In this document: piece by piece, positions 38,073 to 46,866 of the stretch | How the letters are laid out: each line of letters starts with the position of its first letter | How positions within the stretch are numbered: position 1 is the first letter of the stretch | From: Sinorhizobium alkalisoli | GTDB taxonomy: Bacteria > Pseudomonadota > Alphaproteobacteria > Rhizobiales > Rhizobiaceae | Direction of reading: 5' to 3' | NCBI RefSeq assembly: GCF_008932245.1 | Contig: NZ_CP034910.1 | Location: 1,054,001-1,118,000 of the forward strand | DNA: 64,000 nucleotides | Translations under genes and position numbers: made by a program | The notes under the pieces: generated by a model | Seen by the model: only the letters and a program-made list of their open reading frames with translations | What the model was told of the DNA's origin: nothing | Databases searched by the model: none

Positions 38073-39059
38073 TTACTTCGGCTCGTCCGTGATGCGCGGA
38101 ACCTCGAAGGCGCCGGATTTGATCTCGGCACGTTTGGCTTCCATGGCCGATTCGGCCTCCGCCGGGGCTACGCCCTTCACATAGGCCACGTCACTGCCGC
38201 CTTCCCTGAGTAGGCCGAAGGCGGTGTAGTCCTTGCCGACCGGCTTGCCGGCGGCCACGTCGGCGATCGCGGCGCTGAGGATTGGGCGGAAGCCCCACAG
38301 AGCATTGGCGAAGACCGTATCGGGATAGCGCGGCGTGTAGTCGATCAGCGAGCCCACGGACTTGATGTTGCGTTCCTTGGCCGCGTCAGCCGTGCCGATG
38401 CGCTCGCCGAAGAGGATGTCGGCGCCGGCGTCAATCTGGGCGAGGCCGGCTTCACGCGCCTTCGGGGGGTCGAAGAAGGTGCCAATGAAGGTGACAAGGT
38501 GCTTGGCGTTCGGATTGACGGCCTTCACGCCTGCGGCGAAGGCATTGATCAGCATGTTGACTTCGGGGATGGGCATGGCGCCGACGGAGCCGACGACGTT
38601 CGACTTCGTCATCTTGCCGGCGAGCATGCCGGCCAGATAGGCGCCGTCATGGTTCCAAGTGCCGAAAACGCCGAAGTTGTCGCCGGATTCCTTGCCGCTC
38701 GAACCGAGGACGAAGGAGGTCTCCGGATAGTCGACGGCCACTTCGCGGGCCTGTTTCTCGACGGCATAGGCTTCACCGATGATGAGTTTTGCGCCCTGTT
38801 CGGCATATTCGCGCATAGCGCGGGGATAGTCCGTGCCCGAAACGCCCTCGGAGAAGACATATTCGATCACGCCTTCGGCGGCCGCATCCTGCAGTGCCTT
38901 ATGCAAGACCGAATTCCAGGCGTTCTCGACCGGGGAGGCGTGGATACCAGCCACCTTTATCGGCGCGCTGGCGCGGACGGCCGGCGCGAAAGCGCTCACG
39001 CCTAGCGCCAAGCCCGACGCAAGCACATTGCGCCGGCTCATCATCAGATCTCTCGTCAT
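38073..39059 (-). CDS. BMP-family substrate-binding protein, operon 1
   Basis: A 328-residue periplasmic binding protein of the basic membrane lipoprotein (PnrA/Med) family, which binds nucleosides or purines. It begins with a twin-arginine-like signal (MSRRNVLASGLALGVSAFA) instead of a lipobox. Family features include NAWNSVLHKALQDAA, GESGDNFGVFGTWNHDGAYLAGMLAGKMTKSNVVGSVGAMPIPEVNMLINAFAAG and ADILFGERIGTADAA. It is the first gene of its operon, 13 bases after a palindrome-bearing leader. Confidence 0.88.
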   Translation of the reverse strand: MTRDLMMSRRNVLASGLALGVSAFAPAVRASAPIKVAGIHASPVENAWNSVLHKALQDAAAEGVIEYVFSEGVSGTDYPRAMREYAEQGAKLIIGEAYAVEKQAREVAVDYPETSFVLGSSGKESGDNFGVFGTWNHDGAYLAGMLAGKMTKSNVVGSVGAMPIPEVNMLINAFAAGVKAVNPNAKHLVTFIGTFFDPPKAREAGLAQIDAGADILFGERIGTADAAKERNIKSVGSLIDYTPRYPDTVFANALWGFRPILSAAIADVAAGKPVGKDYTAFGLLREGGSDVAYVKGVAPAEAESAMEAKRAEIKSGAFEVPRITDEPK

Positions 39060-39078
39060 GGATGCTGCTCCCCTTTTT

Positions 39079-39090
39079 TACCAATTGGTA
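39079..39090 (-). promoter_or_regulatory. Palindromic operator candidate before operon 1
   Basis: TACCAATTGGTA is a perfect 12-bp palindrome 20 bases before the binding-protein ATG, in an AT-rich stretch that includes TATAAT-like sequence on the + side. It fits a GntR- or LacI-type site. No regulator gene for it is in the window. The rest of 39091-39329 shows nothing recognisable. Confidence 0.55.
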
Positions 39091-39329
39091 TAATTTTTAT
39101 TGTGTCTAAAGTTTTGTCAAGCGGCGCGACTGACTAAAAATGCGGCAGCGAGCGACGTGTCCGGCATCTCGCGGAATTTGGATGTCGATACTTGCCTGTA
39201 TCGGTCGTGAGCGGCGGCCTGAGGATATTGTAAGTGAGCAAGACGGAAATGTCATTTGAGGAGCCACTTCGTTCATTGCCGGTGGACGCCTGCTTCTCGG
39301 AGGCGATCAGAGCTCGCCTCACGTCACCT

Positions 39330-40241
39330 CTAGCGTTCGAACGGTTCGCCGAGCGATGCGACGCCATTCAACTTCAGCAGGCGCCGGTCTGCCGAAATGA
39401 TGCCGAGTACGATGATCGTGACGAGATAGGGCAGGCTCGCAAGCACTTGTGATGGAACATCGAGTCCGGTCGCCTGGGCTGCGAGGCCCATGAGCGATAC
39501 GGCCCCGAACAGGCATGCCCCCAGGAAGATCCGGCCGGTGAGCCATGTCCCGAAGACGACGAGTGCAATTGCGATCCAGCCGCGCCCGGCAATCATCCCG
39601 TCGGCCCAAAGAGGCGTGTAGACAACGGCCGCATAGGCTCCGGCAAAGCCCGCCATCGTTCCGCCAAAGGCAACGGCGGCGAAGCGTATGGCAGTGACCG
39701 AATAGCCGATGGCGTGAGCCGCTTTCGGGTTCTCGCCGGTCGCGCGGAGGACGAGGCCGACCTTCGTGTAGGCAAACATCACCCAGATGGCGAGGGTCGC
39801 GGCAAGGGACAGCCAGACGACAATGTCCTGAGTGAACAGGCGGCCGACCAGCGGGATTTCCGAAAGCCATGGCAATGCAAGCCTGGGAAGCCCCTTGACC
39901 GTGAGGCTTTCATAGGTCTTCCCGAACAGCGCCGAGAGACCCTGGCCGAGGATACCTATGGCAAGGCCTGTCGCCACCTGGTTCGCGCGAAATCCGAGCG
40001 CGATGAGAGCAAAAACGAGAGAGAGGACGGCACTGCCAAGACCTGCGGCGACGAAACCCAGGAGGTGCCCCCCGCCATGATAGACGACAATGAAGGCGAG
40101 CACCGCGCCGAACGCCATCAAGCCCTCGACGCCGAGGTTGAGAACCCCGGCCCGCTCAACTACCAGCTCTCCGAGAGCAGCAAGCAGAAACGGTGTCGCA
40201 GCCGCGAGCATTCCGGCGAGAATGAACTCGATGGCGTTCAT
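39330..40241 (-). CDS. BMP-type ABC importer permease (RbsC/NupQ-like), operon 2
   Basis: A 303-residue permease with about 8-9 membrane segments and the motif LGELVVERAGVLNLGVEGLMAFGAV near the start. It is a paralogue of the permease at 33143. ATG 40241 overlaps the stop of the preceding permease gene (ATGA). It is the last gene of the second transporter operon. Confidence 0.88.
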   Translation of the reverse strand: MNAIEFILAGMLAAATPFLLAALGELVVERAGVLNLGVEGLMAFGAVLAFIVVYHGGGHLLGFVAAGLGSAVLSLVFALIALGFRANQVATGLAIGILGQGLSALFGKTYESLTVKGLPRLALPWLSEIPLVGRLFTQDIVVWLSLAATLAIWVMFAYTKVGLVLRATGENPKAAHAIGYSVTAIRFAAVAFGGTMAGFAGAYAAVVYTPLWADGMIAGRGWIAIALVVFGTWLTGRIFLGACLFGAVSLMGLAAQATGLDVPSQVLASLPYLVTIIVLGIISADRRLLKLNGVASLGEPFER

Positions 40242-41338
40242 GGCTGGCTCCGGTAGATGGGACGGTGCCATTCGAGACGGTATCGCACGAAGGCGATTGC
40301 GATGAGATAGGCGAGCAGCAGGCTGCCCTGAAAGACGCGGACCGCGGCGATCGGCAGATTTGCCGACACCATGGCATTATCCCCCCCGATGTAGAGGGCC
40401 GCCATGAACAGAGCGGAAGCAATGATGCCGATCGGATGCAGGCCGCCGAGATAGGCAACGATAATGGCTGCATAACCATAACCAGTCGAGATCGAGCGCT
40501 GCAACTGGCCGAGGGGACCGGCAACCTCGGCTGCACCAGCGAGGCCGGCGGCGCCGCCGCCGATGAGAAGGGAAAGCCAGATCGCCCAGCCTTCGCTGAA
40601 CCCGGCGTAGCCGGCGGCACGTGGCGCAAGGCCGCCAACCTGGAGCTTGTAGCCGAGGAAGCTCTTCTGCATGAAGAGCCATGCCGCAATCGACAGGGCG
40701 AGTGTCAGGGGAAGCGAGACGTTGACACGGGTGCCTGCGATCAGAACCGGCACCATTGCATCATACTGGAACATCACCGACTGGGGGAAATTGAAGCCGT
40801 TGGGATCCTTCCAGGGGCCGAGGAGCAGGTAGTTGAGAAGCTGCGCGGCAACGAGGCTCAGCATCAGGGATACGAGGATTTCGTTTGCATTGAGCCTCAC
40901 GCGCCAGATGGCCGTGATGGATGCCCAGAGGACGCCGCCGAGGACACCCAGCAACAGCATCATCGGCCAGATCCACTGGCCTGTCGCCTGCGGAAACCAG
41001 ATGGGAATGGCCGAGGCGAAAATCGCGCCCAGGATGAACTGGCCCTCGGCGCCGATGTTGAAGACCTTCGTGCGAAAGCCGATCGCGAGCCCCTGTGCGA
41101 TGAGGAGGAGGGGGCCCGTCTTCAGCAGCACCTCCGAGAAGGACGCCCAGGACAGGAACGGCTCGAAAAGCATGGCATAGACGACGGCGACGGGATCGCG
41201 GCCCATCAGGACGTAGAGCCCGATATTGAGGACGGTCGCCACGGCCAGGGCGACGGGAGGCGCAAGCAGTGTCGCGGCAAGCGAGGCGCGCTCGCGGCGG
41301 ACGAGAGTGGGAAGGAAGGCCGCGGAGAAAGCGCTCAT
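40238..41338 (-). CDS. BMP-type ABC importer permease (NupP-like), operon 2
   Basis: A 366-residue permease with about nine membrane segments. KTGPLLLIAQGLAIGFRTKVFNIGAEGQFILGAI holds the F-NIGaEGQ motif of this class, and GLAGAAEVAGPLGQLQRSISTGYGYAAIIVAYLGGLHP is typical of the C-terminal half. Its ATG overlaps the ATPase stop (ATGA). It is the partner of the 303-residue permease. Confidence 0.88.
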   Translation of the reverse strand: MSAFSAAFLPTLVRRERASLAATLLAPPVALAVATVLNIGLYVLMGRDPVAVVYAMLFEPFLSWASFSEVLLKTGPLLLIAQGLAIGFRTKVFNIGAEGQFILGAIFASAIPIWFPQATGQWIWPMMLLLGVLGGVLWASITAIWRVRLNANEILVSLMLSLVAAQLLNYLLLGPWKDPNGFNFPQSVMFQYDAMVPVLIAGTRVNVSLPLTLALSIAAWLFMQKSFLGYKLQVGGLAPRAAGYAGFSEGWAIWLSLLIGGGAAGLAGAAEVAGPLGQLQRSISTGYGYAAIIVAYLGGLHPIGIIASALFMAALYIGGDNAMVSANLPIAAVRVFQGSLLLAYLIAIAFVRYRLEWHRPIYRSQP

Positions 41339-42861
41339 GCCAGGACCTTGGGGGCTGCAGCAGTATGTGCGCCGATCATGTGTCGTCCTATATCCTCGGG
41401 TCGCGTGTCCCGTGTCTCGAGCGGCGGGCTTAGTGTGCCGTGGTGCAGCACCTGGATGGAATCGCAGAGTTCGAAAAGCTCCTCGAGTTCTTCCGAAATG
41501 ACGAGGATAGCCATGCCCTCATTGCGCAGCGCGACAAGCCGCCTGCGGATGGCGGACGCGGCGCCGACGTCGACGCCCCAGGTCGGCTGCGCCACGAAGA
41601 GCAGTTTCGGAGAGAGCATAATCTCGCGGCCGACGATGAATTTCTGCAGATTGCCCCCGGAAAGCGCGCCCGCTTCCGTCTCCGGGCCGGGCGTGCGGAC
41701 ATCGTATTGACGGATGCACTCGTTGGTAAACGCCTTCGCCCTCGCCTTGTCGACGAGACCGTACCTGAGAAGGCCGAGCGGATGTGCCGTCAGCAGGCTG
41801 TTGAGGACGAGCGACATTTCGGGCACGGCGCCCCGTCCAAGTCGGTCCTCGGGCACGAAGGCAAATCCAAGCTTCCGGCGGGCGGCGGCACCGAGCGTGC
41901 CCACGTCCTTTCCCATCATGTGGATCCGGTCGCGCTTTTCCCGCGGCAGCACCATTTCGCCGGATATCAGCGCGGCAAGCTCGCTTTGTCCGTTGCCCGA
42001 AATCCCCGCTATTCCGAGGATCTCGCCGGCACGCACCGTGAGGCTGATCCCGGAGAGCGCCACGGCAAAGGGGTCTTCCGGCCGATGGTCGAGGCCGATG
42101 ATCTCCAGCCGCTTTTCCCTTCCAGACTGCGATACGGCCGGCATCGACTCCGGCATGTCGCGGCCGATCATCAGGCGGGCAAGGTCATGGGCATCGTGTT
42201 CGCGTGGGTCTATATGTCCCGTGACGCGACCGTCGCGCAGGATGGTCGACTTATCGCAGATGGCCCGAATTTCCTCCAGCTTGTGGGAAATGAACAGGAT
42301 GGAAACGCCGCCGTCGCGCAGCCGCCGCAAGGTGTCGAAGAGCTTGTCGACCGACTGCGGCGGCAGGACTGAGGTTGGTTCGTCGAGGATCAAGAGCCTC
42401 GGCTTGGTCATCAGGCATCGGATGATCTCCACCCGCTGCCGCTCGCCCACCGAAAGCGCGTGCACAGGGGCGAGCGGATCGACTTCGAGGCCGAAGTCAC
42501 GCCCAAGCGCCCGGATGCGTTCCGTGAGATCGGCTTTCCGGCCCGGTACAACCAGTCGAATGTTCTCCACGACCGTCAGCGTTTCGAAGAGCGAGAAGTG
42601 CTGGAAGACCATGCTGATGCCCTTGCGCCTCGCCTCGGCGGGCGAGGCAAGGTTCAAGGGCTCTCCGTCCCAGACGATGCTTCCCTCGTCTGGCTGCTCG
42701 ACGCCGTAGATCAGCTTCATCAGCGTCGATTTGCCCGCCCCGTTTTCACCGAGCACCGCATGAATCGACTGTGGGGCTACGTCCAAGTCGATGCCTTGAT
42801 TGGCATGGATCTGGCCGTAGCTCTTGGAAATGCCGCGAAGCGACAGGAGCGGGGAGGTCAT
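41335..42861 (-). CDS. ABC importer ATPase with two nucleotide-binding domains, operon 2
   Basis: A 508-residue fused ATPase, exactly the length of its counterpart in operon 1. Walker A GENGAGKST, signature LSVGERQRVEIIR and Walker B LLILDEPTSVL are in the first domain; GISGNGQSELAALISG and LSGGNLQKFIVGRE are in the second. GGGGAGG lies just upstream of the ATG. It follows the binding-protein gene after 3 bases. Confidence 0.92.
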   Translation of the reverse strand: MTSPLLSLRGISKSYGQIHANQGIDLDVAPQSIHAVLGENGAGKSTLMKLIYGVEQPDEGSIVWDGEPLNLASPAEARRKGISMVFQHFSLFETLTVVENIRLVVPGRKADLTERIRALGRDFGLEVDPLAPVHALSVGERQRVEIIRCLMTKPRLLILDEPTSVLPPQSVDKLFDTLRRLRDGGVSILFISHKLEEIRAICDKSTILRDGRVTGHIDPREHDAHDLARLMIGRDMPESMPAVSQSGREKRLEIIGLDHRPEDPFAVALSGISLTVRAGEILGIAGISGNGQSELAALISGEMVLPREKRDRIHMMGKDVGTLGAAARRKLGFAFVPEDRLGRGAVPEMSLVLNSLLTAHPLGLLRYGLVDKARAKAFTNECIRQYDVRTPGPETEAGALSGGNLQKFIVGREIMLSPKLLFVAQPTWGVDVGAASAIRRRLVALRNEGMAILVISEELEELFELCDSIQVLHHGTLSPPLETRDTRPEDIGRHMIGAHTAAAPKVLA

Positions 42862-42864
42862 GGC

Positions 42865-43965
42865 TCACTTCGGCAGAGGCGTGGTGACACCTTTCACGTG
42901 CCAGTCCATCGCGACGATCTCGCCATCACTGAGCGTTGCACCGGAGGCGACGCCTTCGCTGCCGTCGGCCTTGGCGATCGGCCCGGCGAAGGGCGAGAAG
43001 CTGCCGTCGGCGATCTTCGCTTCGATTTCCTTGATTTTCGTCATGACCTCAGCTGGTACGTCCGTGCTCCAATCAACGACTTTTACGACTTCATCGGTGA
43101 CGCCGAGGAAGGCATTCGCACCTTCGAAGGTGCCCGCAATGTGGGCGTCAACCGAGGCCTTGAAGAACGGCGACCAGTCCGTCGCGACACAGCCGAGATA
43201 GGTCTTCGGAGCGTAGCTCTTCATGGAAGAGTTGAGATTGAACGCGTAGATGCCGGCCTCCTCACAGGCCGAGATGACGGAAGGCGTGTCCTGCGCGTTG
43301 GAAAAGATCACGTCGCATTTCTGGGCCATCAGAGCCTTGGCGGCCTCCTGCTCCTTGGCCGGATCGAACCACGAGTTCACCCAGACGACCGCCACCTCGA
43401 TATCGGGTCTCACAGCTTGCGCACCGAGCGTGAAGGCGTTGACGGAGGTGATCAGCTCTGGAATCGCAAAGGCGGAGACCGAGCCAAGCTTGCCGGTCTT
43501 GGAGAGCGCCGCGGCCGCCATGCCGAGCAGGTAGGTCCCCTGGAAGTATTTCGCCGCGAAGGGCGAGAAGTTCGGCGCCACCTGGAAGCCGGACGCATGC
43601 AGCACGGTGACGCTAGGATCGCGACGGGCGATCTGCAGTGCGCCGTTCTGATAGCCGAAGGAGCCGGCGATCAGGAACTTGTTTCCGTCTGCAACTGTCT
43701 TGTTCATGATCCGGTCGGCGTCCGGCCCTTCGGCGATGTTCTCGATGACGGTGACCTTCACCCTGTCGCCATAGGCGGCCTTGACCGGCTCGAGGCCCGC
43801 GGCAAGCGCGCGGCCCCAGCCGACGTCGCCGACCGGCGAGGGGATCACAAGGGTGATTCCGAGCGGTTCGTCGGCGGCAAAGGCGGCTCGGCTGCCGAGC
43901 GCGCCGGCGAGGCCGGTGGCGGCGATTCCCTTCATTAATGTCCTGCGGGTGAGATTTGTCAGCAT
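42865..43965 (-). CDS. BMP-family substrate-binding protein, operon 2
   Basis: A 366-residue periplasmic protein of the BMP family with a twin-arginine-like signal (LTRRTLMKGIAATGLAGALGSRAAFA). The core contains DVGWGRALAAGLEPVKAAYGDRVKV, FLIAGSFGYQNGALQIARRDPSVT, FQGTYLLGMAAAALSKTGKLGSVSAFAIPELITSVNAF and DVIFSNAQDTPSVISACEEAG. This branch is often found with purine or 8-oxopurine catabolic genes, as here next to an 8-oxoguanine-deaminase-like gene. The longer open frame upstream is not used. Confidence 0.87.
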   Translation of the reverse strand: MLTNLTRRTLMKGIAATGLAGALGSRAAFAADEPLGITLVIPSPVGDVGWGRALAAGLEPVKAAYGDRVKVTVIENIAEGPDADRIMNKTVADGNKFLIAGSFGYQNGALQIARRDPSVTVLHASGFQVAPNFSPFAAKYFQGTYLLGMAAAALSKTGKLGSVSAFAIPELITSVNAFTLGAQAVRPDIEVAVVWVNSWFDPAKEQEAAKALMAQKCDVIFSNAQDTPSVISACEEAGIYAFNLNSSMKSYAPKTYLGCVATDWSPFFKASVDAHIAGTFEGANAFLGVTDEVVKVVDWSTDVPAEVMTKIKEIEAKIADGSFSPFAGPIAKADGSEGVASGATLSDGEIVAMDWHVKGVTTPLPK

Positions 43966-43987
43966 GTCGGTTCCCCTGTTTTGTGTC

Positions 43988-45367
43988 TCAGAATTCCACT
44001 GCCGCGAGAGCAGCCTCGGCCTCGGTGAAGAGCCGCGCCTCATCGAGCCCGATGAACTCGCCCTTCGCCCAGACGATGCGGCCGTTGATCATCGTCATGT
44101 CGGTCGGCATGCCGACGCCCACCTTGGCGATCAGGCTCAATGGATCGTGCCGTGTGCCGACGTAGTCCATGCGTCGCGTATCGATCGCGAAAAGGTCGGC
44201 GGCCATGCCGGGGGCAAGCCGGCCGATGTCGCGGCGGCCGAGGAGGGCAGCACCGCCAGCCGTGGCATAGCCGAGGAAATCGACCGGGGGCGGAACGGGA
44301 TGCGCGCGACTCGACGCCGTCAGGCACTGCAGCATGTAGGCGGAGTGCACGCAATGCATCAGGTTTGAATTGTCGTTCGAGGCAGCTCCGTCGCAGCCGA
44401 GACCCACCCGGAGACCGAAGGCCGACATGGCAGGAATATCCGTCACCTCGGCGCCGACGAGGTAGACCGGTTCGGGGCAGTGAGAAACACCCGTGCCACT
44501 TGCTGCCATCGTTTGAAGTTCGTGGTGGGTCAGTTCCCAGCAATGGGCGTAGAAGGTATCGGGGCCGGCAAAACCGAGCTCGGCGCAGTAGTCCACCGTC
44601 CGCATGCCGTGTCGCGCCTCGATGACCGGGCTCTCGCCTTCGCCCACATGCGTGTGCAACTGCACGCCGCGATCGCGCGCCAGCGCCGCCGACTCCACGA
44701 AGGTCTCGCGGTAGCAGTTGACCGGCTGGCAGGGCGCGACCACGACCTGCCGCATGCTGAAAGGGCTGGCATTGTGATAGGTGTCGATCAGCCGCGCGCA
44801 ATCGGCGATGAATTCGTCGGTCGTTTCCAGCATGGCGTCCGGGATGGTCGAGCCTTCGGACTTCGGCAGCGTGTTGCCGCCGCGGCCTGCATGAAACCGC
44901 ATGCCGAAAAGATCGGCAGCTTCGAATTGCCGGTCGATCAGCCGTTTGCCGGCGTGCCGGGGGAAGCAATACTGATGGTCGAACGCCGTCGTGCAGCCGT
45001 GTTTGATCAACTCGGCCATTGCTGTCAGCGAGGCATGATAGAAGCAGTCCTCGGTCAGCCGCGAGAAGATCGGATAGATACGGTCAAGCCATTCGATGAC
45101 CGACAGCTTCGTCCAATCGAGATCCGCGCGGTTGCGCACGAAGCACTGGAAGAAGTGGTGATGCGTGTTGACGAGGCCGGGATATACGAACCAGCCGGTG
45201 GCGTCGTGCGTGATCGTCCCGGCTGGCAATTCTTCCTTTTGAAGGTCTTCGCGGATTGCCACTATCGCAGGACCATTCGTCAGCAAATCGACGTTGCGGT
45301 AGACGGTCGGGCCGTTGCCCTCGTCCGCGATGACCGTCGCACAGTTCCGTAGCAGATGGCCGCCCAC
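43988..45367 (-). CDS. Amidohydrolase, 8-oxoguanine deaminase-like
   Basis: A 459-residue metal-dependent hydrolase of the AtzA/TrzN/guanine deaminase branch. Metal and catalytic residues are visible in VNTHHHFFQ (HxH), LHTHVGEGESPVIEARHGMRT and GLGCDGAASNDNSNL. The last motif is typical of 8-oxoguanine deaminases and their relatives. It likely deaminates a purine taken up by the adjacent transporter. The start is GTG 45367, right after the GST stop codon (TAG GTG), with GGAGGC upstream. The exact substrate is an inference. Confidence 0.82.
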   Translation of the reverse strand: MGGHLLRNCATVIADEGNGPTVYRNVDLLTNGPAIVAIREDLQKEELPAGTITHDATGWFVYPGLVNTHHHFFQCFVRNRADLDWTKLSVIEWLDRIYPIFSRLTEDCFYHASLTAMAELIKHGCTTAFDHQYCFPRHAGKRLIDRQFEAADLFGMRFHAGRGGNTLPKSEGSTIPDAMLETTDEFIADCARLIDTYHNASPFSMRQVVVAPCQPVNCYRETFVESAALARDRGVQLHTHVGEGESPVIEARHGMRTVDYCAELGFAGPDTFYAHCWELTHHELQTMAASGTGVSHCPEPVYLVGAEVTDIPAMSAFGLRVGLGCDGAASNDNSNLMHCVHSAYMLQCLTASSRAHPVPPPVDFLGYATAGGAALLGRRDIGRLAPGMAADLFAIDTRRMDYVGTRHDPLSLIAKVGVGMPTDMTMINGRIVWAKGEFIGLDEARLFTEAEAALAAVEF

Positions 45368-46027
45368 CTACGCCTCCCCCGCCTCGACATAAGGTTCAGG
45401 CCTGAGCTCATGCAGCCGGTGAATGCCAGGCATCTCGATGAAGTGTTCGATGCCGCGGATTGCGCGGGACCAGAGCCTGATGGCGGGATAAGGATCGAGC
45501 GGAACACCACCGTCGGGCGCGAGTGCGACGTAGGGAAAGCAGGCGATATCGGCAACGGTCGGCCGATCAGTCGCGAGGAACCGCATGCCGCGCAGGCCCT
45601 GCTCGACCAGGCCAGCCTCGAGCTCGCGAAGCGCCGCAATGCCCTGCGCTTGAAGTTTGGCGATGTCCCCCGGACGCAGCAGCATTTCATGAAGCCGCGC
45701 GCCTCCAAGGCTCGCCGTCAGCCGGTGCGAGAACGAAAGCCACTGCTGGACGCGCGCGCTTTCCTCCGGTGAGCCGTTGCCGAGCCATTCCGGCCCCGCC
45801 TGTGCGGCTAGGTAGACGAGCATGGCGGCGGATTCGGTAAGGATGAGATCGCCCTCGTCAAGGATCGGGATGGAACCCGCCGGATTGAGCGCCATGAGCT
45901 CAGGGCCGCGATGCTCGGCGCCGGGATGGAAGTCCACCGGCCGGATTTCCAGCTTCACGCCGATGAGTGCTGCCATCAGGCGCACCTTGTAGCAGCTGGG
46001 CGAAAGGACGTAATCGTAGAGCTTCAT
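45368..46027 (-). CDS. Glutathione S-transferase family protein
   Basis: A 219-residue cytoplasmic protein. The N-terminal thioredoxin fold starts MKLYDYVLSPSCYKVRLMAAL, with Ser/Cys at the usual active site, and has the glutathione-binding GSIPILDEGDLILTESAAML (cis-Pro and Glu-Ser). The all-helical C-terminal domain follows (AVRFLATDRPTVADIACFPYVAL-type motif is present). Its ATG overlaps the oxygenase stop (ATGA). It may act on an electrophilic intermediate made by the oxygenase, or be a structural partner. Confidence 0.88.
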   Translation of the reverse strand: MKLYDYVLSPSCYKVRLMAALIGVKLEIRPVDFHPGAEHRGPELMALNPAGSIPILDEGDLILTESAAMLVYLAAQAGPEWLGNGSPEESARVQQWLSFSHRLTASLGGARLHEMLLRPGDIAKLQAQGIAALRELEAGLVEQGLRGMRFLATDRPTVADIACFPYVALAPDGGVPLDPYPAIRLWSRAIRGIEHFIEMPGIHRLHELRPEPYVEAGEA

Positions 46028-46866
46028 TGTGCCACCAGCTGTGCGCCATATCTGTAGTTGTGGCGTTTCAGCCAGCGCCGGTAGGCGACCGACGTCAAGT
46101 CGGCTCTCGTGGGGATTTCCATCCCTGGGTCGAGAGGCAGGAGCCGGGGGATCTGGTTTTCGAGAATCGACCGGTCCTGCAGGAAGATGGTCTGCTGGAA
46201 GTGGATGAGGTCGGTCATCGGCGTGACATCGTCGAAAAGAGCCATCCAGGGCCAAACGTCGCACAGGTCTTCGGCTAGCGGCTGGACGAAGAGGGCGATG
46301 ACGTCCCATTCTCCGGGTCGAGGCGGGCACGTCTTGTAAAGGACGGAACAAGTCGGTGCCGGCACACGGTACATGTATTCGGTGGTGATGCCGCCGGTTG
46401 CCGATTTCGCCGCTTGCGGCTGATAGAATTTCACCTGGGTTGCCCAGACCTCGTCCTCATCCTGGCGAATTTCGACCTTGTAGTCCTGCACCTCCGTATG
46501 CGGCTCGGCGCCAAGGATATCGGTGTGCACGAAAGGGAAATGCGCGATGTCGAGGAAGTTCTCCACTGCGCGGAGCGGTGAGCAGCGGACCCGGACCACG
46601 CCGACTTCGACAAATCGTCGCCCGGGCTGGTCAGCTTCGGGAATCGCAAAAAGGTCTTTCCGCGGTTTGCCGAGCGACGACCAGACGTGACCGTAGCGGA
46701 CGCGAACGGGGAGCGTTCGCCCATCTTCAGATGTTACCTTGACTTCGGCCCCGGGGGCGATTGCCACCTCGATCGGCTCTCCCATCAGGGCCGTTTTCCA
46801 TCCATCCTCAATCTGGCTGAAGAGGCCGACGGGATACCACTCGTCGATCATGGCGTCCTCGGTCAT
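46024..46866 (-). CDS. Catalytic subunit of a split Rieske oxygenase (mononuclear iron domain)
   Basis: A 280-residue protein related to ring-hydroxylating oxygenase alpha subunits. The opening WYPVGLFSQIEDG and YGHVWSSLG correspond to the ends of a Rieske domain, but the CxH and CxxH cluster motifs are missing. The catalytic domain has the iron motif ENFLDIAHFPFVH (bridging Asp and two His ligands) and a likely third ligand Asp in FLQDRSILENQ. The cluster would be supplied by the Rieske protein encoded just upstream, whose stop overlaps this ATG (ATGA). Substrate unknown; purine or another N-heterocycle is suggested by the operon. Confidence 0.78.
   Translation of the reverse strand: MTEDAMIDEWYPVGLFSQIEDGWKTALMGEPIEVAIAPGAEVKVTSEDGRTLPVRVRYGHVWSSLGKPRKDLFAIPEADQPGRRFVEVGVVRVRCSPLRAVENFLDIAHFPFVHTDILGAEPHTEVQDYKVEIRQDEDEVWATQVKFYQPQAAKSATGGITTEYMYRVPAPTCSVLYKTCPPRPGEWDVIALFVQPLAEDLCDVWPWMALFDDVTPMTDLIHFQQTIFLQDRSILENQIPRLLPLDPGMEIPTRADLTSVAYRRWLKRHNYRYGAQLVAQ

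Noticed and set aside
40265..41710. Plus-strand frame of 481 codons opposite the operon 2 permease and ATPase
   Set aside because: Antisense to clearly conserved ABC genes; highly charged composition without domains.
42460..43938. Plus-strand frame of 492 codons opposite the ATPase and binding-protein genes
   Set aside because: Antisense shadow of conserved ABC genes, no recognisable motif.
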